The notes: generated by a model not told the origin, from the letters alone. Counted from the first letter of the stretch, positions 44,409 through 56,500 are shown. The stretch is DNA of 64,000 bases from Ostrinia nubilalis (GCF_963855985.1 NC_087104.1:12958001-13022000), one strand, 5' to 3'. Made by a program: numbers and translations.

Positions 44409-47400
44409 ATGTATTTTGGAAGAATAACAGCGATCCTCCTGATCTGTCGCGTCGAGTCGCTGCTAGCTTGTTGGGGCGGCGGTAAACAGCCGGACGATAA
44501 AAACCACACTAGGTATAATCCCAACGACAAAAAGATTTGGGGTGGCTGGGACCCACCCGGGGGGGCCAAGGGAGCATGGAAGGAGTACTTGTTGACGCAC
44601 CACCAGGCGCTCTATGGGAAAGGAGCTCCTTACGACCCAGCTTTGCACGGACCTAAGCCGTACGGTATAGGTATACCTGGCTGGCCTCCCAACTGGAACG
44701 GTAAGTCCATGAAGTTACGAGTATATAAGATTTTAAACTGTCGCATTCCATTTTAACTAAGATAGAGAAACACGGGTCTCTCGACTCTCGAGCCGCCCAC
44801 GCCAGTCTAGTTGTGTCAAGCCGTGATTCCTTCCCCACAATGTAACTCAATTTCCATGAAGTTTTCTTAAAGGTCATTCATTATTATTTTTCTCTGTAGT
44901 ATTAATCCAGTTAAGTAAGTCAAGCTGTAGACCCTGGCTACATAGGAGTTGTAGCGGTTCAAACGAGTGGTGGGAATAGCCCCGTTCCAACGTGGACGGC
45001 ATTAGGTTCATCATCATCATCATCATCATTTCAGCCACAGGACGTCCACTGCTGAACATAGGCCTCCCCCAATGACTTCCACATCACACGGTTGGTAGCG
45101 GCCTGCATCCAGCACCTTCCTGCTACCTTTATCAGGTCGTCGGTCCACCTTGTGGGTGGACGTCCCACGCTGCGTTTTCCGGTACGTGGCCTCCATTCCA
45201 GAACCTTGCTGCCCCATCGGCCGTCAGTTCTGCGTACTATGTGCCCTGCCTACTGCCACTTCAGCCTGCTGATCAGTCGGGCTATGTCAGCGACGCGTCT
45301 TTCCGTTCTATACATGGCCAGAACGCACCCATAGGAAACTGCTCGTGTATATTTTGGAGTGTCTCTTTGTAAGTCGGTCACTACAAACTATACACGAATT
45401 TTGCGTACTGATCGTGTATAGTTTGTGTCGTGGATGGATTCCGTCTTCGCTCCAAACTATACTACACCACTTACAGTTGACTAGAGTGTGTTTAGTTTAT
45501 TTGATTTAATAAAATATGGAATTATATTTAAAATTATTACATTTATTAGATATTATGCTCGTGCTTTGTCCTCGAGATTAGAAATAAGAACTACCTATGT
45601 AGATCACGTACGGTGATGCCATTTTTAAATTCATTAATTTTTACATAAAATATTATTATTTTACTGAATCTACATATTATTATAATAAATCTAGATTTAT
45701 AACACTAATGTAAGTGGTTTCTGAAATTAAATTGATTAGGTAGATTTCAAATTAAATAACAATTATTTATTAGTGAGAGTGAATGAAGAAAGTTAAACGT
45801 GCATTATTAACTAAAATTGTCGACCGTTCGGTGTAGTGGTTCGAAACGGATAACTGTTCCGGAGGTAGCGGGTTCGATTCCCGCACAGTACAAACATTAA
45901 TTTGTGTGCATGAACATATTTTGATATTTGTTTGTATTGGACTGGGTGTCTTCTATGTATAATAAGTATGTATTTACAAAAAAGTATTTAAGTATGTTTA
46001 TATCTGTTATCTAGTACCCATAGTACAAGCTTTGCTTAGTTTGGGACTAGAAGCGCAGTGTAAAATGTCCAGGGATATTCATTTTTATTTATAAGCTTTT
46101 ATCTCAAGAACAAAAATCATTTTCACATACATAATTCTTAATTTCAGAGTTATTCAGCCCCAAAACAAATATCTTTTCTATGGCAGAATATGAAACACCA
46201 AAAAGCTCTTTATCAAAACAATGGCACGTGTCGAAATTGATTCAATGTTTAAAGTAGACACGCAGTTATGAATTAATATGCAATAGAAAGAGAGGTAAAT
46301 AAGTCAAAATGACGAGCATGCAACTAAGTACTCGCGTATACATTGTAATCGCGAACTTATTACAATACATACATGATTAGTCCGTATGCGTACTGACGAT
46401 GTATATTTTGGAGTAAGATAATTGACCTAAGTCACTACAAAGTATACGCGAGCAGTACGCAGCGTATGCGTACTGGTCGTGTATAGTTTGGAGGAGCTTA
46501 GTAAAAAAAGTCACATCCAAACTATACTCGATTAGTTTCACACCCTTGCGTTCTGGCTATGTATAGAATGGAAAGACGCGTCAGCGACTTTAGTTCGTTT
46601 ACGGATCTCCTCATTTCTGATTCGATCTCGTAAAGAAACACCGAGCATAGCCCTCTCCATAGCACTTAGGTAGGCATTAGGTTGAAGCAACAATATTTCT
46701 AGACCACAGCTGTGTAACGCGAATGTTGTCTACAGGTCTTGGATACCCACTCACTGGTATGGAGCCGCCGCCTTGGGCGTACGTGCCTAAGAAGATAGGC
46801 AAGCCGTCGTTGTGCTACGAACCGCCAAAGCTCGGAAACTGTAATCCTAAAAAATTACTCACTCGGTGAGTGTCACATATTTTTAGGTGTAACGCTTAAC
46901 TCAGCCAGTGCCTGAGGTATGGAAGCAAACATAATTTGTAAGGTTACATTTGTACATAGCCAAAATTAACTTGCGTTTAACATTTCAACGCTCATAGTCA
47001 TAGCAAGTCATCATCATCATCATCTCAGCCATAGGACGTCCACTGCTGATCATAGGCCTCCCTCAATGCTTTCCATGCTGCCCGGTTGGTAGCGGCCTGC
47101 GTTCAGCGCTTTCCTGCTACCTTTATGATGTCGTCGGTCCACCTTGTGGGTGGACGTCCTACGCTGCGTTTACCGGTACGCGGCCTCCACTCCAGAACCT
47201 TGCTGCCCCATCGGGCGTTAGTTCTGCGTACTATATACCCTGCCCATTGCCACTTTAGCTTGCTAATCCGTCGGGCTATGTCAGGGACTTTAGTTCGTTT
47301 ACGGATCTCCTCATTTCTGATTCGATCTCTGAGTCATAGCAAGTAAGTACTCTGTGGTCATAGTCACTTTAATTGCATAATGTTGATTGGATTGAATCTT

Positions 47401-47801
47401 AAATAATAATACAGAATCCCAAAATATGGCCCTGTAATGGCCCTGTAATGGCCCTGTAATGGCCATGGCATTGCGCAACATTATAACTCGTCCTCGGTCT
47501 TTACTCACGGTTTTACCAACTCCTGAAAATCTCCACTAATATGCTACACAGAACCTTCCTTCTCCGTTCCAGATACGGCTACAACCCTTTCCTGGACAAA
47601 TGCCTGCCGTACACCTACACCGGCTGCAACGGCAGCAGGAACAAGTTCCTCAACGAGGCGACCTGCATCAAGGTGTGCATGACGGACCCTCAGTCCGGCT
47701 GCGAGCACGACTCCGCGCTGCCGATAGACAGCTTCGTGTGGGCACGCCGCTGCGGGTACTCGGACGACGAGCCTAACGAATACGATGAAATAAAAAGTTA
47801 A
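44409..47801 (+). CDS. Secreted Trp-rich plus Kunitz-domain protein 1 (3 exons, 216 aa)
   Basis: Exons 44409-44700, 46736-46865, 47573-47801 (TAA overlaps an AATAAA at 47800). An ATG 30 nt upstream (44379) is in frame, but the one at 44409 starts a cleaner signal peptide (MYFGRITAILLICRVESLLA). After it comes a region rich in Trp, Pro and Gly (KIWGGWDPP, GAPYDPALHG, GWPPNWNG), then one Kunitz/BPTI-type domain split by intron 2: Cys spacing x8, x17, x7, x12, x3, two residues longer than the usual x15 in the second loop. The residue after the second Cys (P1 position) is Asn, not Lys or Arg, so trypsin inhibition is unlikely; another protease or a non-inhibitory role is possible. Two extra Cys follow the domain. 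Intron 1 holds a TIR element and a SINE; intron 2 holds a LINE piece. Paralogue of the gene at 50079. Confidence 0.85.
45295..46579. mobile_element. TIR element with 9-bp target duplication (Mutator-like size), 1285 bp
   Basis: Inverted ends GCGTCTTTCC(G/A)TTCTATACA of about 32 bp with 3 mismatches; TSD GTCAGCGAC at 45286-45294 and 46580-46588. Subterminal repeats GCGTACTG.TCGTGTATAGTTTGG recur at about 45338, 45399, 46388 and 46468. No transposase frame. Contains a SINE. Confidence 0.82.
45820..46092 (+). mobile_element. tRNA-derived SINE
   Basis: tRNA-like head at about 45822-45891 with A-box-like GTGTAGTGG and B box GGTTCGATTCC. The SINE body follows (TATGTATTTACAAAAAAGTA, CTTTGCTTAGTTTGGGACTAG). 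Nested in the 45295 element. Confidence 0.75.
47009..47331 (-). mobile_element. RTE-like LINE 3' end with clear target duplication
   Basis: TSD AGTCATAGCAAGT, 13 bp, at 46996-47008 and 47332-47344. (TCA)n tail at the left. In intron 2 of Kunitz gene 1. The crisp TSD points to a fairly recent insertion. Confidence 0.85.
47424..47465 (+). repeat. Short tandem repeat, about 12-bp unit
   Basis: ATGGCCCTGTA repeated three times plus a partial fourth. Confidence 0.8.
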
Positions 47802-48033
47802 TAAATTCCGATATTAGTTAGGCAACTTTCCTTGAATTCCCGTTTCCCCGTTTTTAACTCGATACTGGCAAGAGGTATAGCGTAGCTATAAAAAAACTAC
47901 GTTTTTACACCACCTACTCGTTGAGAAGTCTAGAAGCCACTAAGTTAGTCGTGGCTACAAGCGTTGTGGATAATCGCAAACCGCGAAAGCCAAGAAAAAA
48001 AAAGAACTGGCCACAAAGTTACTTTTTTTTGAC

Positions 48034-48066
48034 GATCCTAACGAATACGATGAAATAAAAAGTTAA
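48034..48066 (+). pseudogene. Duplicate of the last 33 bp of Kunitz gene 1
   Basis: Repeats the stretch CCTAACGAATACGATGAAAT to the stop codon, 265 bp after the original. The copy has one change near its start. It seems to be an exon-end duplication, not a second gene. Confidence 0.7.
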
Positions 48067-48222
48067 CGATAAAAAATCTACGTTATTCATTTCATATTAT
48101 ATCGATTATTTTTAGACGACAAATCTTAGTCGCGAGAGCTTACGCGTAAATTCGGCGCGATAAAAGCTTACCGTGGCGCGTTATCCTGTATTTCGAGTCC
48201 AACGAATATGACTATGGTAAAT

Positions 48223-49508
48223 GAGTATTTCTCAAAAAAAATGTACATTTTGAAAAAAAAAAAAGTGTGCTTTGAAACAGTCCAAAAGTTTTATATTTAT
48301 AAATCATCACACAAAAAAAACACACACACAATTTTGAAGGATGAATATTAATTTTTAAGATAACGAAGAATTATAGCTATAATCCTACTTATTACCAAAT
48401 ATTTAGATATTTTAAAAATAGTCCTTTTTTACCTTTCATACAAAAACCTGTTTGCCACCCTAGCTTTTTCATGTATTTTTGTTTCATAAAATGCGATACG
48501 TAACTAAATTATTGTAAATTTCTTTGTAATAACGTTCTACAGTAATCGCAGTTTCTGTATCAAATTGATTTTCTATGGGGTGTCATAATGAATTGGCAAT
48601 TTAAAGCAAAAAAACAAAATGAGTCGCTCTCATTTACTATTTCGTTATTTACTCTTTAGTTACGATTTATTTCTACTTTCCCATGGTTTCTGAACAATTC
48701 CGTATTTATTTTGCACGGACAACAATAGCTGCACTCTGAATGGCTGTTGGCCTGACGTCTCCGCCATAACATCTATCGCGAAAATTAGTGAAAACGTGTG
48801 TGTTTTGTGGGATTACTTTTTCGTAACAGGCAGTAAAATCAGCGATTTTATATAGAACGGTAAGTCTTCATTTAACCATTTTTTGTAATACATGTGGTAC
48901 GAACATTTAGTAAGCTTTTATATTTGCTGTAACAAATTTTATCAAAAAAATACTTGTTTCTGATCTCATTTTGTCTAATATTTCGTTACGTTTTTTGCGA
49001 ATTTCGTTACGTTACGAAAAAGTACAACATAATGCTGAGTGTATACTGTTATTACCTGACTAAGCATAGTAATATTCACTACTTAATTAATTTCAAAAAA
49101 TATAGAACGTTAATAACAAAAGGATTGGATACTATCTGCTTTACAGAAGTGCCACCAGCAAAAAATTATCAAATCATTTAGATTACGTTTTTATGTGATT
49201 ACTTCTATTGTTTTTTTAGGAATGCCGCCAAAAACCAATGCCGAAAGGCAAAAAGCTTACAGAGAACGACTCAAAATGGATAAACATGATGGAACAAAAA
49301 TAATTTTATTAAAATAGTATGAATGATTACTCCCTTATTTTATTTCTAACCCCTTAATATTACCCCGTATTTGGGTGCATACTTACAAATATTTCGAATT
49401 GAATAAATAAAGAGCATTCACAATATTTCGCCAATGTATAACAAGCCTTATGGCCTTACTATTTCGTTACTACCGTTTCGTTACGTACATTTTTTTTGAG
49501 AAATACTC
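48223..49508 (+). mobile_element. TIR element, GAGTATTTCTCAAAAAAAAT ends, 1286 bp
   Basis: Inverted ends of about 24 bp and TSD AAAT (48219-48222, 49509-49512). The inside has repeated TTTCGTTACG motifs and a small frame at 49222-49317. Confidence 0.75.
49222..49317 (+). CDS. Short basic ORF inside the TIR element (31 aa)
   Basis: Begins MPPKTNAERQKAYRERLK directly after a T-rich AG acceptor-like site (49218-49219). The basic ERQKAYRERLK stretch resembles starts of DNA-binding proteins. It may be the remnant first coding exon of a transposon protein. Not a host gene on present evidence. Confidence 0.4.
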   Translation: MPPKTNAERQKAYRERLKMDKHDGTKIILLK

Positions 49509-49589
49509 AAATAGAAAACATAATAAAGAAAGAAATATTTCTGCTGATGTTTTTTTTATTGTAACTAGCTTTAGAGATAAGAGTGGTTC

Positions 49590-49767
49590 CCCCTAGCTAT
49601 CATATTATCAAGTCGCAATCTAGGTAATAAAATATCAATAGTTATTTTTTTAAAGTCGTAAAGATTCGTTAAGTAATTCCCCTAGCTATCATATTATCAA
49701 GTCGCAATCTAGGTAATAAAATATCATTAGTTATTTTTTTAAAGTCGTAAAGATTCGTTAAGTAATT
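49590..49767 (+). repeat. 89-bp tandem duplication
   Basis: Two units that differ at one base, beginning CCCCTAGCTATCATATTATC. Confidence 0.9.
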
Positions 49768-50078
49768 CCCCACCAGACGAATGATAAAATTTTACTCGTC
49801 TGAAATGTATTTCTATGCTATAATGTCATAAAAATACATCATGCCCTAATCGTCCCAAGTTAAAAATTAAATCTAACGACGAAGCTTTCATACTTGAATC
49901 TATTAACAGAACTTTGTTAGCTACGAGTGTGAAATTAACCAATTAATGTTACCTAATAAGAATTTCTCTCGCATCCATGTTTCTCAATTTCTTGGGAAGT
50001 ATTAGTAGCATGGACTCTTGTCACTCTTGTGTGCACGTGATGTACCTAAATAAATAATTTCTGAATGCTCGCACAAAA

Positions 50079-51419
50079 ATGTTGAAGTTTACATTGATTG
50101 GCTTTCTTATGTTCTGTCAAATTGCTCCAATATGGGCTTGCCATGGAGGTGGCTCATCTGAAGAAGACTTCTTCGTGCCCGTAACGAGCAAAATGACCAA
50201 TCCCTACAATAAGCATATCTGGTACGGCTGGGACGCACCGCCCGAGGCTAAAGGCGCCTGGGCTCAGTGGATGGCGAAATACCAACAGGCCATAGCTGGG
50301 AAGGGCGGCCCCTACAATCCCAGTATACATGATAAGCCGTATGGACAAGATGTAAAAGACTGGCCTGCGGATTGGGGTGGTAAGTAACATGTAAACAAAA
50401 ACGTGACATTTGTAGTAGCTTTGTGAAGGGATTTCGAGATTTCAATCGTTTTCTTCTACACCCAGTCCGGGTGTAACATTCGCACGCGGCGCCGCGAACA
50501 AAAGTTATCAATTTACAATCAATTCAAATACCGCAGTCGAGGTCTATCCTTTTCGCTAGTGTAATATCACTAAAATCTGTAACTGTAACACTGTAATCAT
50601 GCAAACTAATCGTTCCTAAGTTCTGGGGCCACCTCGGGATGGTATGATGCCGCCGCCGTGGGCATACGTGCCAAAGAGGTCGGGCAAACCAGCGCTTTGC
50701 TATGATCCTCCGCTATACGGCGATTGCAGCTCAAATATATACCGGTGAGTACAATTACGTCCAGATGCAAATACTTGAATAACCTAAGAAACCATTTGAA
50801 GAACTTAATAAGTACGTGCGACGTGTCTATGAAGGTTGCCCTCGATTTTCATGATCTCATCATCAGATCCTGACATGGTAACAATGGGACCAAGAACCAC
50901 CTCAGGAACCATGGCTCAGGAACCCTATCGAACTTAAAAAGCATTTTGGAAATCAGTACATACTTATTTGACGCAGTTCTGAGGTGACATAAAAAATCAA
51001 AATCATACAGTCTAATTGAGAACCTCCTCCTTTTTTTAGTCGGTTAAAAAAGGAACCGCTCTAAACCCACCAAATGCTCTAACTTTAAATAATTAAATAT
51101 TAAAATAAGCTCGACTTGGCGGGGGCACTCCCGTGCCCCCCGATTTAGAATTTATGTTGAATTCTACTTTTCCAGTTACGGTTACAACAGTTTCACTGAA
51201 GAATGCCTTCAGTTCTCGTACTCGGGCTGCGGGGGCAACATGAACAACTTCGTCGAATGGGAGAGGTGCCGAGACACGTGCATGGGCTCACCCAAGTTCG
51301 GATGTAACGACGACTCCAAGATACCGATCGACACCATCGTAGGGGCGCGCCGCTGCGGTTATCAGGATGACGTGCCCAATGATTATTTGTCAGTAAGAGA
51401 CTATCCGGGTAGTAAGTAG
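50079..51419 (+). CDS. Secreted Trp-rich plus Kunitz-domain protein 2 (3 exons, 222 aa)
   Basis: Exons 50079-50379, 50621-50744, 51176-51419 (TAG); phases match the first Kunitz gene exactly (1, then 2). Signal peptide MLKFTLIGFLMFCQIAPIWA, then the same N-terminal layout (NPYNKHIWYGWDAPPEAKG, GPYNP, DWPADWGG). One Kunitz domain follows with canonical spacing x8, x15, x7, x12, x3 (CYDPPLYGDC to RDTC). The P1 position is Ser. The tail repeats the paralogue's layout (GC...DDS, IPID, ARRCGY.DD.PN.Y), so these features predate the duplication. Both genes are on the plus strand, 2.3 kb apart, so a tandem duplication. Exon 2 uses the acceptor AAG at 50618-50620, chosen because it keeps the frame and aligns with paralogue 1. 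Family knowledge: Kunitz proteins inhibit serine proteases or act in matrix; which applies here cannot be read from sequence. Confidence 0.86.
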
Positions 51420-51634
51420 TTGATGTGTTTTCTAATATTATGCCATAACTACTTACAGGCTACTTAAATTAAAAGGAGTATGAAGTGGATTTTTTTTACT
51501 GTTTTAATTTGCTTAAACATAAGACGGCCAGTTCGCGAACATTTAATTGTTAATCGAGATAATCTGGAATCATTAAGTATGTACACAACATTCAGCTTTA
51601 AAAAACACAAAACAGATATCTTCTATATATATAT

Positions 51635-52114
51635 GTTACGGTTAATGTGATAAATTGAAAATTATTAATAATAACCGGTTATTACGAATAATTACCGACA
51701 GTCGCGGTAAAAGTGATAAATTAATCACATTTAACAGTGATTATTTAATAATTCAACCTTAGTAGGTACTAACAAATTTCTTAAAAGAGAACAACATCTT
51801 GTGTACGTGCTCGTGTACAGCCAAACTTTTGAACGTTTTGATATCATATATTAATATAATTTGTCATAATGAGTTTGGAATATTCTTGCATAATATTACT
51901 TTTCCATGATGCCTATAACATAATGTTTTGATTTAAAGTGAAAAATAGGTTAAGGTGCGGCGGGGGTGGCCCTTGGGCCACCCCTAAGCCGCCTATTTAG
52001 TTTTATACACACATAAATGACCTCATATTAATCACATTAACCAAATCATGCGGTAATTATTCATAATAACCGGCGATTATTCATAATTTTCACATTTATC
52101 ACTTTGACCGTAAC
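51635..52114. mobile_element. TIR element, GTTACGGT(T/C)AA(T/A)GTGATAAA ends, 480 bp
   Basis: Imperfect inverted ends of about 60 bp, flanked by ATAT. An internal GC-rich hairpin lies at about 51958-51998 (GGGTGGCCCTTGGGCCACCC). Confidence 0.75.
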
Positions 52115-52310
52115 ATATATAAAAGAAAGTCGTGTTAGTTACACCACTTATAACTCAAGAACGGCTGAACCGATTTAGCTGAAAATTGTCAGGGAGGTAG
52201 TTTAGAGCCAGGAGAAGGACATAGGATACTTTTTATCCCGTTCGAAATTAAAAAAAAAGTCTGCTTATTTATTGCCATTAAGGCGGAACAAAGTTCGCCG
52301 GGTCAGCTAG
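52115..52310 (+). mobile_element. Helitron-like element, second type
   Basis: Has AACTCAAGAACGGCTGAACC and ends AAGTTCGCCGGGTCAGCTAG. A common lepidopteran repeat with a CTAG end. Abuts the TIR element at 51635. Confidence 0.55.
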
Positions 52311-53524
52311 TACCTATTAAAACTTCTAAAAGACGCTTTACTTTCCCGCCAAGCCTGACAGACAGAAAGGAAGGAAATGAATAGAAGCGTTCCGTTTCAC
52401 GATATATTATGAAATAATTTATCAAAATGTATGTGTCGATTATAATTTTGAAAAACTTCAGTGTTCCTTACGAGTGGTTTAATAAAACGAAAATAAATGT
52501 AACCTTGGAATACTTTAAATATTAATTAAAATTACAATTTGTTAGCTCTAAATTCGATACGAGTAATTCCAAATCGACTCCTAAATCGATTACTAAAATT
52601 GAATAGGTACAAAGTTTGCCTTACAAATTGCAACATCTAACTTTTTATTAACTTTGGCTTGTTGTCAGTGTACTACCTACATAAATAACTCAGGTTTTTT
52701 TACGAAACTACATACAAAAGTCGATTCAATTGCAGTCGTGTTTTTGACGTAAATATTGAAATAAATCTCAGTTCATAGAGGAAAGTAAAACTTAAAACAT
52801 TGCCTCAGTCTATGCTTGAGATTGATTGAATTGAGTTTTGTGTGTCGTTCTGTATTGAGGGCAGAGGCGAACACATTGACGTCCGATTGACGACAACGAC
52901 GAATACGATCGACTTTGAGTAGACCTAGGCAGTTCTGAATCGCTATGCCCATGCCTTTCTATTTTGTCAAATAAAAGTCATACTTTTATCATTTCTAAAA
53001 TACCATACATCCATAATAATGTGAGAGGAAATAATAGAATGGTCAGACCTGTTTGAATAATCGATACCAAGAATTGAAATATAGTATCGCACAGCTCTAT
53101 GAATAACAGCAATCAATAATTTATGTCATTGTTGACATGTCAATCATCCGGACGAAAGTAGTCTTTGCGACTGCGCTTACTTTTCTCTCGAATTTAATAA
53201 ATATCTACCTGTTTCAACTTTGTAGTGCATCTAAATAAATTGTCTCATCAGGAATAATTTCTTGTTTGAGCTTTTATTATAGATAGGTGCTCTAAATTAT
53301 CCTTCCACATAAGATTCGGATATAAAGTTTTATCTTTCTGTATGTATCTTTATCCCATGTAATTACGATGTTTATTCGTCCTAATAATAAGTGAAATTAA
53401 CATAATGATGGTTCAGTTGTGTGCGGTCATCGGCTGGAGTCGTACAAGTGTTTGAAATTTGAAATATTTGTGTGAGTCACACACAGCTGTGGGTTTCGAT
53501 ACCGTGAAGTGAAATCTAGTTACA
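52311..53524. other. Intergenic, ABCA-C upstream region
   Basis: 1.2 kb without a recognised gene or repeat, just before the ABCA-C start codon; the promoter should lie here. Confidence 0.35.
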
Positions 53525-56500
53525 ATGAATATTAGGACGCTTGGTGTGTTGATGTGGAAGCATGGGGTGGTCCGTAAGAGACGGTTCATCCAGACGGCTA
53601 TGGAGTTCCTGGCCCCAATATTTTTCTTCGTCATCCTCTTCATATTTAGAGACAAAATTCATTCAAAACCAACTCATGCTGTTGGTGAATTTATAGACAT
53701 CGAGCGGCCTGTAAGTATTATTTTTTAAATTCCAGTAGCCTTTTATGATATCAAATTGTAATATGATTTGTTTATTTTATTTTTCTCATTGTGTTTTTAG
53801 TTTTTTTTTGTGGTTCTTTTGTCACTCACTTGGGTTCCTTCAGCTTCTGCCAATTTGCGCTGCTTATCCACATCACTGGGCCTGCCTTATTTTATATGAT
53901 TGAAAAGCTTTTCATCTTTTTGTTACCAAGTTCGTCAACCATTTTTTTAGTGGTTTTTTTTTGTTTCAATGTAAGTATGGATTTTTAGTGTACATAATTT
54001 TTTGATTACATTTTGTTTAGCAAATAAAATAAAATCGGGTAACTTTAAGGGCTCTATTTCCCCCAAGCACCATGATGGTGCACCCAGTGGCGCCACCGTG
54101 CCCATGGCTTGCCAAAAAGAGACACCATGTACAGACCCGAATTGCCACACCACAGCCACAGTATCAAAATGGAAGCAGACGGAGGAGTGTGCAGCAAAAG
54201 GCTCTACTGGTGACCGAGTGAGTGAGACAGACAGTGCTGTGCATGTCCATGCTGGTAGTGCTGCCAAATCGGCTTCGCAAGTGCGCAGACGCAAGGTAAG
54301 CTACTCACTATAGAGCTGTATTAGAATTTTTTGAAGGTGGCCGCTGGTTGTGCCGCCATGGTGTTCCTGTAAAATAGAGCCCGTATTATAACTATTTCAG
54401 AACCTCTACCAATTGGAAAACATTTTTTTATGCTGCTGCTATTGAAGAACTCAAAATTTCTTAGTGTCCTTTTATCAATGATTTATTTATTTTTATTTAT
54501 GCTTCCTAATCAGTGCTTAGTTTAATTAAGTCTGTAATTTTGATTGTTCAGTTGAAGTTACTATTTTATTGGTTTAGGGGAGGGATGACTATTATCTGAA
54601 AATTATTTCCCATTAGCACTGATCACCAGGCACTTTTATTGGGTTTTACTTTCACTTTGTATTCACTATCAAGTTAAGTTTTTATCAGTTGGTTAGGTTA
54701 GGTTAGGTTAGGCTAGTTACCGTCAAATTGGGTTAGGCTAGTTACCGTCAAATTTTTATATGTACCTTTTTGAGTTACCCCAGTAGTTTTTGCATCAAAT
54801 TTTCATCATGATTTTCAATTGCCTCAAAATATTGTTTTACCCTGTGACAAGTCTTTGCCTAGTTTGTTCTTTTGGTCTATCATCAGTTGTTTTCTATTCA
54901 ACTTGAAATCTCCAGCAGAATCCTCAAACACTTTAGATTGGAGTTACTCACATATCCTCACGGGTTTCCTTAACGACTGGTTCTGCGCTGCCTGCATCCA
55001 GATTCTTCCCGCAACCTTCAGCTGATCGTAGGTCCACCTAGAGCATTGGTTCCCAAAGTGTACTTATATTTAATTAAGTATAAAAATCCTGCGACCGCTG
55101 AAAGAATGCATTCCAGACTGCTCGATACGACCAATAAATAATCTTGACTGGAGGAGGGGGCGCGCGGAATTTTTTGTATGGTCGAAATGGGGCGCGTTTC
55201 AAATAAGTTTGGGAACCAATGACCTAGAGGAAGGCCTGCCCACACTACGTCTACCGGCTCGTGGTCGCCACTCAAGAACTTTACCCCAATGTCCATCAGT
55301 TCTACGAGCTATGAAGTCCAGCCAGAAAATCTTAGATGTATTTTGGCGGTGGTGCGACGTCGGAGCGGTGTCGTTGCGTCGTCTTACATAGAAATATGTA
55401 TATGTCAACGTGAAATTGTGAACTCTGTCAGTTTATAATATAACGCGTTAGATTGTAAACTAACAGTGGGTTAGGTTAGGTTAGATTGTAATTTAACTAC
55501 GTCAGATTATAATCTGACGGAATTCACAATTTTACGGTAACATATCGTCACCGTCGTGGCAGAATTAAATAACTGACACTTTTGGCAAAAATCACTTTTT
55601 CCACTTTTTGTATAGTAGAAAGTGTTACCTATATTTTGGTCTTACTCTCGTGGCAATATCTATGATATTTCCGAAGATATCTTCAGTTTAGTGAAACTAT
55701 TGACCATAAATTACAACTCTGTTTGTTGTAAAATTTACCTGGCAAAATTGAATAAGTGACTTTATTTAATTCTGCCACAACTCACTGCAAAACATTGCTT
55801 CAAAATACTTGTACTAAGAAAGTCAATAAGTGACTTTATTTAATTCTGCCACAACTCAATCCGAAACATTGCTTCAAAATACTCATACAATTGTGTTTGA
55901 AATTAAAAGTAAAATTTAAAGTAATGTTACAAAAATGAAATAAATCAAAATGTTCATTACTCAGATGTTAAACCTTCATCATCATCATCATTTCAGCCAT
56001 ATAGGACGTCCACTGCCAAACATAGGCCTCCCCCAATGATTTCCAATATGACCGGCTAGTAGCGGTCTGCATCCAGTGCTTTCCTGCTACCTTTATAAAG
56101 TCCACGTTGTGCTTTTCGGTATGTGCCCTCCACTCCAGAACCTTGCTGCCCCATCGTCTGTCAGTTCTGCGTACTATGTGCCCTGTCTCTTGTACAGAAA
56201 AACTGAGCATAGCCCTCTTCAAAGCACGCTGTGCAACTTGAGTAAGAGGCCGCGTTCCCGAGCCGTCATCAATGGTAACACATACAGATTGTAGATTTTT
56301 GTCTTTAGGCACTAAGATATTTTGGACGAAAGGATGTTGTGTAGTTTCCCGAATGCTTCCCAGCCGAGTTGGATTCGACCTCTTTCTCTACCTAGCTAAA
56401 ACGTTTGTCCGAGTTAGACATACTTGTCAACAATCTCAAGATTCGAGCTCCTAACCGAAACTGGGTAGGGCGCAACATAGACATTCGACAAAAGCTTCGT

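Larger units (their letters stand above)
45009..46666 (-). mobile_element. RTE-like LINE 3' end, split by a TIR element
   Basis: Pieces 45009-45294 and 46580-46666 join into one RTE-like 3' end. The gap is filled by the element at 45295-46579. Lies in intron 1 of Kunitz gene 1. Confidence 0.8.

Noticed and set aside
45822..45891. Possible functional tRNA gene (A-box and B-box like sequences)
   Set aside because: It is followed by a long SINE body and lies inside a transposon; I could not fold a full cloverleaf with a clear anticodon. Kept as the head of a SINE.
54002..54313. Independent gene for the 103-codon frame
   Set aside because: It sits mostly within a TIR element and has no recognisable domain. 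Listed as a finding, not a gene.
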